Shown here: in pieces, positions 58,791 to 64,000 of the stretch | Numbering within the stretch: position 1 is the stretch's first letter | Layout: each line of letters begins with the position of its first letter | DNA from: Owenia fusiformis | Taxonomy: Eukaryota; Annelida; Polychaeta; Sabellida; Oweniidae | DNA: 64,000 nucleotides | NCBI GenBank assembly: GCA_903813345.2 | Contig: CAIIXF020000007.1 | Span: 4,965,730 to 5,029,729 of the forward strand | Reading direction: 5' to 3' | The notes under the pieces: model-generated | The model's input: the letters and a program-made list of their open reading frames with translations, nothing else | Told to the model about the DNA's origin: nothing | Database searches by the model: none | Position numbers and translations under genes: made by a program

Positions 58791-59445
58791 TTTTTTCCTG
58801 ATTCCAATCTCCGTTCTACAATTTTTAGATTTTAAATTAGAACTCAGTGACATCTTATAATTATAAGGTTGAAGTAACTACATGATAAATTGTATAAATC
58901 CGTTGGTAAATCAGCAGAATTAGATTAAGAAAATAGCGATTTGTCTATTTGGAGAAATCTTAATTGCAAAATCTTCATTTATAAAGAAAAGCGTGAGAAA
59001 GACATTGCAAAGAGAGAATTACAAATGATTAATTGGATGTAACATTATTTTATTAATTGGACAGAACATTTTCTCCCAATTGTTTCGTATTAAGGTCTGT
59101 AACTGAATGTTCTATGTCAACCATTCTGTAGAATTGTTCTCCAGTGTAGCTACAAACTGAACTTTTTCTGATAATATATTAACTATCAATGATTTTGTAA
59201 ACAATTGTAAACCAGTAGGGTTACAGGCATAACAGTCAGTTCAAGAAATAGAGACTCTCCTATATTAGGCCAATATAATAGGCCCTCGGGCAAATATATT
59301 ATATTTGCCTTGGGATAATCCCAATATCCTGAACCTCATATAGGATAATCTCTATTTATGCAATGTGAAAAATGTGTATCTCCCTCAGTTCCTGTGGAGG
59401 TATATATATCATGAGTATTTAACCTTGTATCCCAGTATATTATTT
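58791..59445. other. Intronic stretch with one inverted-repeat region
   Basis: 59248-59355 can fold: aatagagactctcctatat pairs roughly with atataggataatctctatt, enclosing aggcc-rich sequence and the palindrome ggcaaatatattatatttgc c. Otherwise nothing recognisable. Confidence 0.5.
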
Positions 59446-59449
59446 TATA

Positions 59450-59631
59450 TACAGTAAAACTTGTGTATAGTGAACATTTTTTTGCCAAGAAAAAACGTTC
59501 ACTGTAGGAAGGTGTTCACTAGAGAGAGGGTAATTTATACATAAGTCAGTGGACTATGTGCGTAGGAAGGGTGTCCACTAGGGACAGGTGTTCACTAGAG
59601 AGAGGTGTTCACTAAGACAGGTTTTACTGTA
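59450..59631 (+). mobile_element. TACAGTAAAACCTG element, full-length copy 5
   Basis: 182 bp with TIRs tacagtaaaacttg and caggttttactgta. The inside has atagtgaacatttttttgcc, cgttcactgtaggaaggtgt, tcactagagagagggtaatt and two further ggtgttcactagagagagg-like phrases. TA dinucleotides at both ends could be part of the TIR or the target duplication. No coding. It defines the consensus for the copies at 13112, 23816, 40650 and 43841. Confidence 0.8.
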
Positions 59632-61460
59632 CTGGTTATTTGATGTTGAATGTTAATTAGAATTAATTTAATGAATCCCCAAATGACCAATATTTATAGT
59701 ACATTACACTTGTATGCCTAAACATTGAATCAATCATGGGGTAATTCACATTCATGCTAAGTGAACATCAATCTATTTCCCAGATTTACAAAATTGAGAG
59801 GCTTTAGCACAGAATAACCGATTTTTGAATATATTGAGGATACTCAGGTTGGGTGTGTTTTGATTGTTTATAGGGATCTCAATTATTTCAAGTCATTTTA
59901 ATGTTGCCCTTTATGCTTTCAAATTTTACAATGATGTAAGCATAAATCAACTTGGAATTTAAAAAAAAAAGATTTTAAATACATGTATCATCGTGTTTCT
60001 TGGAGTTTTTGGATGAGGAGATGAGGAAGAATTTGTGATGGATTGCAAGTGGCCCTTTTGGTGTAAAAATAGACCTCTTAGAATGACTCCAATCTTACTT
60101 ACAATCAGCTAATCCTGTTATACATTGCCTTGAAACAAAATTAACACAAAATGAGAATCATTGATTCATGTCTCTCTTACAGAAAAAGAGTGCAATGCAT
60201 TTGTTGCAGAAGTAAAATGAAGATAAAATACAATGGAAAGTATAGAAATGTCAGCAATGTGTGTGAAAAAAGATTGAAGCACAAGAACCTATATCCATTA
60301 TGCAATAATGCATGTGTTTACTCGCATGGCATAGCTAAACTCATTCTGTGAGCTCGTGTTTAACTACAGACATAATATGCACTTGATGCATTGTCTCTTG
60401 TCTCTTTTGTTGAGATTAAATATGTATTTGTACTTCTCTTGTTTTTATAGAGCTATGTCTACAATGCTTGGTTTCAAAGTTAATTGATGATGATATTAAG
60501 TCTAAGCTGGAATCTTTTCAGCAATAAACCACAATTTTACATTCATTGTAAAACATTTTTCATATAAAAGACTGCCTCATAATTCATAAAATGAATCAAT
60601 AACAGTCTCCTTGAGAGACTGGCATCTCCTTTAAAAAATATATGTATATTAATTAAGCCATGTATTTTGCTTTCAATACATATTTAGATAAAATATCAAG
60701 TTTTCTAGCATTTCTCTATGACTTAGAGCGTGAAATAAATGCTTTCAAATTTATTTCTTGCATACTCCATTTTTATGTCACTACACGACCAGAAGTGGTG
60801 ATAAATTATTATAATCTCCAACTTCTTTTGGACAGTGTTCGTTGTTTTGGTGTTTGATATCTGACAGTCAGAGTTTGATATCTGTAACAATTTGCAATAA
60901 CTTAAAAGGATTTTTATTGGTTATTTATTTCCTTCATATCATTAACATTACATCATACAAATTATTTACAGTAGATACCCCAGATAGATATATATACTGG
61001 TTCATTAAACATAAATTGAAAATAAAAATAACGCAAATAAATAAATAAGAGCACATTAACAGATGTTGAGGAAAAGCATAGGTTGTGAAAAAAGAATTTT
61101 TTTGTCAAGTCCATGCCTTGTCCCTCTCTGTTTTGAATCCATGGGTGAATATTGATATCTTCATGAGTGAGCGCAGCGAATGAGTGAAAATATTGATATC
61201 CATGAGTGAATATAATTGATATTTTTGAAAACAAATTAAAAAAATGTTAAGAATTCTTTTTAGGAATGTGAAAAAAAAGTTGAAAAAAACAATTTTTGAA
61301 AGTTAAGAAAAATACAAATTATTAAAAGAAAATTTTGAAATTTTTTTTTCTTGCCCTGAGGAATTTATCTTGTTAGTCATACTGCTTCATTGGAGAAGTT
61401 CTCTTGTGGGTTATACTGTCTCATGGGAGAAATTCTCCTTTGGGAGTACTGTCTCACCAA
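59632..61460. other. Intronic stretch with minor repeats
   Basis: It contains a copy of the ACCAGAAGTGGTGACATATTG family at 60774-60900 (tttatgtcactacacgacca, gaagtggtgataaattatta) and a short local duplication at 61145-61215 around gaatattgatatcttcatga / gaaaatattgatatccatga with gagtgagcgcagcgaatgag between. Short ORFs are not gene-like. Confidence 0.5.
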
Positions 61461-61464
61461 TATA

Positions 61465-62288
61465 TCGGGTGTCCCAAAAAAAATGAGACACTTTTTGCCA
61501 AGTATTTTCTCGGCAACTGATAAACCAAATTTTTTGAAAATGTGTACAAAGTAGCCCTAGAGAATCGTTAAGAAGGTACAGAAATATGACAAAGATCAGA
61601 TAAATGTTATGTGAGAACTAAGAAATTCAAGATAGCATGTCAAAATGTCCCATACCGGAGAAAAACAATGAGAATTTTCATCGCGTTTGTACCAAAAATT
61701 GGAAGAATTGACAAGTGATTTCTCAGCAATGGATAAGTAAAATTATTTGAAAACTGTACTTGAGAAACTTTAGGGTATCTTCTGCTCATGCTATGAATAT
61801 GTAAGGGATTGGTTTCATAATTATGTGTGTATTGTTGGATTAAAAACAGTATGTAAAAATAACCAATATCGATGTAAATCTCACTTATTAATCCTTTTCA
61901 TGCAAAATACCATTCCGTATTTATTCTAACAATATCACCTCCAATGAATTTTGAGAATGAATGGATTTTGGATATTTGGGAAGAATGAAATGAATTAAGT
62001 AGACATGACACACAGACAAGCTATTTTGACTTATTTACAAATGCTATGACCTGATAGTTGGTACAAACACTATAGAGGTCTCATCGCAGACTTCCTGTAT
62101 GGGGATTTTTGACATGCTATATTGAATCTCTTAATACTCGCAGAATATTTACTTGATCTTTTTTTCTATTTGTACAACTTGCTAATGATACTCTCAGGCT
62201 AATTTGTACAAATTATCAGTGAATTTGGTCAATTAGTTGCCGAGAAAATACTTGGCAAAAAGTGTCTCATTTTTTTGGGACACCCGAT
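61465..62288. mobile_element. Long-TIR mariner-type MITE (about 824 bp)
   Basis: Ends tcgggtgtcccaaaaaaaat and its complement ttttttgggacacccga. TIRs are about 190 bp or more (shared agacactttttgccaagtat, tttctcggcaact and atagcatgtcaaaa), with divergence increasing inward. The flanking sequence is TATA-like on both sides, consistent with TA target duplication. The centre shows no transposase coding. The GTGTCCCAAAAAAA terminus resembles that of the foldback element at 27966-28748, but the interiors differ. Confidence 0.88.
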
Positions 62289-63075
62289 ATAATAAATAAC
62301 TTAAGACTAATAAGAGCGCCAGTATAATATCCTGGGAACCCTAAACTTAACTTTTTAGGACACAAATTCAAACTCTTGAAAAGACCAAGTGTGTAATTTT
62401 TTGGTCTTTGGGATGTTCTCACATCGTCCACACAAAAGTGATTCTATTTCGATACAATTATGAATTTCCCAAAGTAGGACTCTTACTTAATATTATGACT
62501 AATTCTGCAAGTGGCATTTAATGTAATGGTTTTTCAAATAATTATGAGACCAATTTATAAAAATGTGTTACAGATAGTAGTTTTAAATGCCATGTTGTAT
62601 GAGGTTTTTTGAAATTATACGTGCCTAGAAAAAATTATTATTAATTGATGTTTTAATTTCTTTTATATTGAAATTGATGATGGTCCTCCAGTGGAAGATA
62701 TTACCCAGAATTCATATGTGTCACTTTTCTTTGTTGATTTATTTCCTTAATTCATTTACAAAACTTAAATCATCCACCTCCAAAACAATCACCTCATTCC
62801 TGTTTCTTAAAGTATGTTTTGGAGAATTTTTGTGAAGATATTGAAAGTGTTGGGATTGATATAAAAAGCAAACTACATATGTATTGTTTTCACAATTTCA
62901 AAATTTTACACAGCTTGTAAGCAGAGTAATTATTTGTGGCCACTTATAACTTACATGTGCTTTGTTCGTGTTAAGTAACTAGCTAGAAATTGTTTTAATT
63001 TTATTCCTGTAATTGTACATACATATAAAGACTGTCGTCTGCAAATTATTCAGTTGCATTATGGATGTTTTTCAG
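62289..63075. other. Intronic stretch before exon 4, nothing recognisable
   Basis: AT-rich with no repeat shared elsewhere. It ends in the pyrimidine-rich acceptor of the exon at 63076. Confidence 0.5.
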
Positions 63076-63222
63076 GATGCAATAACGTTATGTACACTGG
63101 GAAGTGGGTCAGCATTTGGAGAGTCAATCCTTAACGACACCCCACGACATGCAACTGTTGTTACCAGTGATTACTGTGAACTGCTGAGAGTGGAGCAAAA
63201 GGACTTCAGAACGCTTTGGGAG
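63076..63222 (+). CDS. RAPGEF4: Epac exon 4, CNB-A phosphate-binding cassette
   Basis: Internal exon of 147 nt (49 codons, phase 0 at both ends), acceptor tggatgtttttcag and donor gtgagt. It encodes about residues 91-139, from [19 protein letters not shown] to QKDFRTLWE. It contains the CNB phosphate-binding cassette: FGE at residues 104-106, where the Glu contacts the ribose 2'-OH in CNB proteins, and PRHATVV with Arg114, the phosphate-binding Arg. Both ligand residues are present, so this domain should still bind cAMP. The cassette Glu is typical of EPAC2 CNB-A; the second CNB of Epac proteins has Gln there. Intron 4 starts at 63223, and a CCGT-headed repeat begins only 24 bp into it. The gene continues past the window. 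Confidence 0.97.
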
Positions 63223-63245
63223 GTGAGTAATCATCGTTCATTGTT

Positions 63246-64000
63246 ATCCCATCGAACGAAGTTCGGAGGGATATAGGGAACGCCTCCGTCCGTCCGTCCG
63301 TACGTACGTCCGTACGTACGTCTGTCCATCCGTCCGTCCGTCCGTCTGTCCGTCCGTCCGTCCGGGCAATAACTCAAATACCGTTGGCCAGATTTTGTTC
63401 ATATTTTGTACACATTTACCTTATGGGGGTAGAAGTTCTGCTCGAAAGCCGATTTTCAAAATGGCCACTTATTTCAAAATGGCGGCCATTTTAGTGACGA
63501 TTTTACAGTAATTTAGGTGCAATATGTAAAACTGTAATAGCAATATGTTTTAAATGTAAAAGAAATTATAAAGGACATTAATAATGCTACAAATGTAGAT
63601 ATTAAAAAGCACATGGCAGCCATCTTGAAAAATGGCGGCCTTTACTCGTCATTTTACGATTATTGCTGTAACTCTAAAAATAGTGGAGCGATTTTGTTCA
63701 TATTTGGTGTGTGAATACTCTAAGCATTGCACACTGTCTAAAGACACTTTTGGTAGAAGGCGGCCATTTTGAAAAATGGCCGCCATTTTAACGTATTTTA
63801 CTATAACTCGAAAAGTAGTGGAGCGTTTTTGTTCATATTTGGTATGTGAATACTATAAGCATGGCACACTGTCCTATGACACTTTTGGTAGAAGGCGGCC
63901 ATTTTGAAAACAATTTTGAAAAATGGCCGCCATTTTAATGTATTTTACTATAACTCGAAAAGTAGTGGAGCGATTTTGTTCATATTTGGTATGTGAATAC
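63246..64000 (+). mobile_element. CCGT-headed element, second copy (cut by window end)
   Basis: It starts ATCCCATCGAACGAAGTTCG and follows the element at 14154-15028 almost base for base: (CCGT)n at 63284-63363, caataactcaaataccgttg, aaaatggcggccattttagt, then tandem units of about 135-148 bp with gattttgttcatatttggtg and ggccattttgaaaaatggcc. The third unit has an extra attttgaaaaca insertion. It begins 24 bp after the exon 4 donor, so it sits at the very start of intron 4. The right TIR is outside the window. Confidence 0.87.

Larger units (their letters stand above)
50154..63075 (+). other. Epac intron 3 (12.9 kb)
   Basis: Phase-0 intron, gtaagt to tgtttttcag. It is rich in tandem arrays (50215-50970, 54513-55135, 57895-58790) and contains a long-TIR MITE (61465-62288). 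No additional exon was found and the protein alignment across it is continuous. Confidence 0.9.

Noticed and set aside
1-64000. CRISPR array, bacterial operons or a viral genome
   Set aside because: Tandem arrays lack unique spacers, genes are spliced with GT-AG introns, and no reverse transcriptase, capsid or polymerase sequences were recognised.

Overview
This window is eukaryotic, AT-rich and almost entirely non-coding. It holds the 5' part of one spliced gene on the + strand, interrupted by very long introns full of interspersed and tandem repeats. The gene is an animal Epac (cAMP-regulated Rap guanine-nucleotide exchange factor, RAPGEF4/EPAC2 type). Four coding exons with consensus splice sites and compatible phases are visible: 4021-4058 (start exon, MMVPDWILCLDKR), 48945-49087, 50065-50153 and 63076-63222. 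Together they give about 139 residues: the N-terminal tail and nearly all of the first cyclic-nucleotide-binding domain. The DEP, second CNB, REM and CDC25-homology regions must lie beyond the right edge. Introns 1-3 are about 44.9, 0.98 and 12.9 kb; intron 4 runs off the window.

The repeat content suggests a marine invertebrate: TA-flanked mariner/Tc1-type MITEs, CCGT-microsatellite-headed elements, a TTAA-flanked MITE and a degenerate tRNA-Thr-like SINE head. I cannot name the phylum with confidence.

Layout: 1-4020 is 5' flank with a divergent CCAAT pair and a long imperfect hairpin. Intron 1 (4.06-48.94 kb) carries a TTAA MITE (10.66-11.26 kb), CCGT-headed elements (14.15-15.03, 20.28-21.94 and 44.99-47.15 kb), a CpG/NRF1-like/CCAAT cluster (17.2-18.1 kb), and a second CpG cluster (36.0-36.5 kb). 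At 27.89-33.75 kb it holds a nested transposon complex: an old long-TIR element with a broken XPG-like open reading frame, which I compare to Academ, hit by at least four later insertions. Intron 3 holds a 24-bp repeat organised in 72-bp higher-order units, a perfect 33-bp hairpin, a 78-bp minisatellite, a 0.9-kb 28-bp satellite that appears to have grown out of a dispersed repeat, and an 824-bp long-TIR MITE.

No other intact protein gene was found. The most interesting items are the long-TIR element with the unusual pseudogene; a foldback MITE inserted in one of its TIRs, with the matching empty site preserved in the other TIR; and several local tandem arrays that nucleated inside dispersed repeats.
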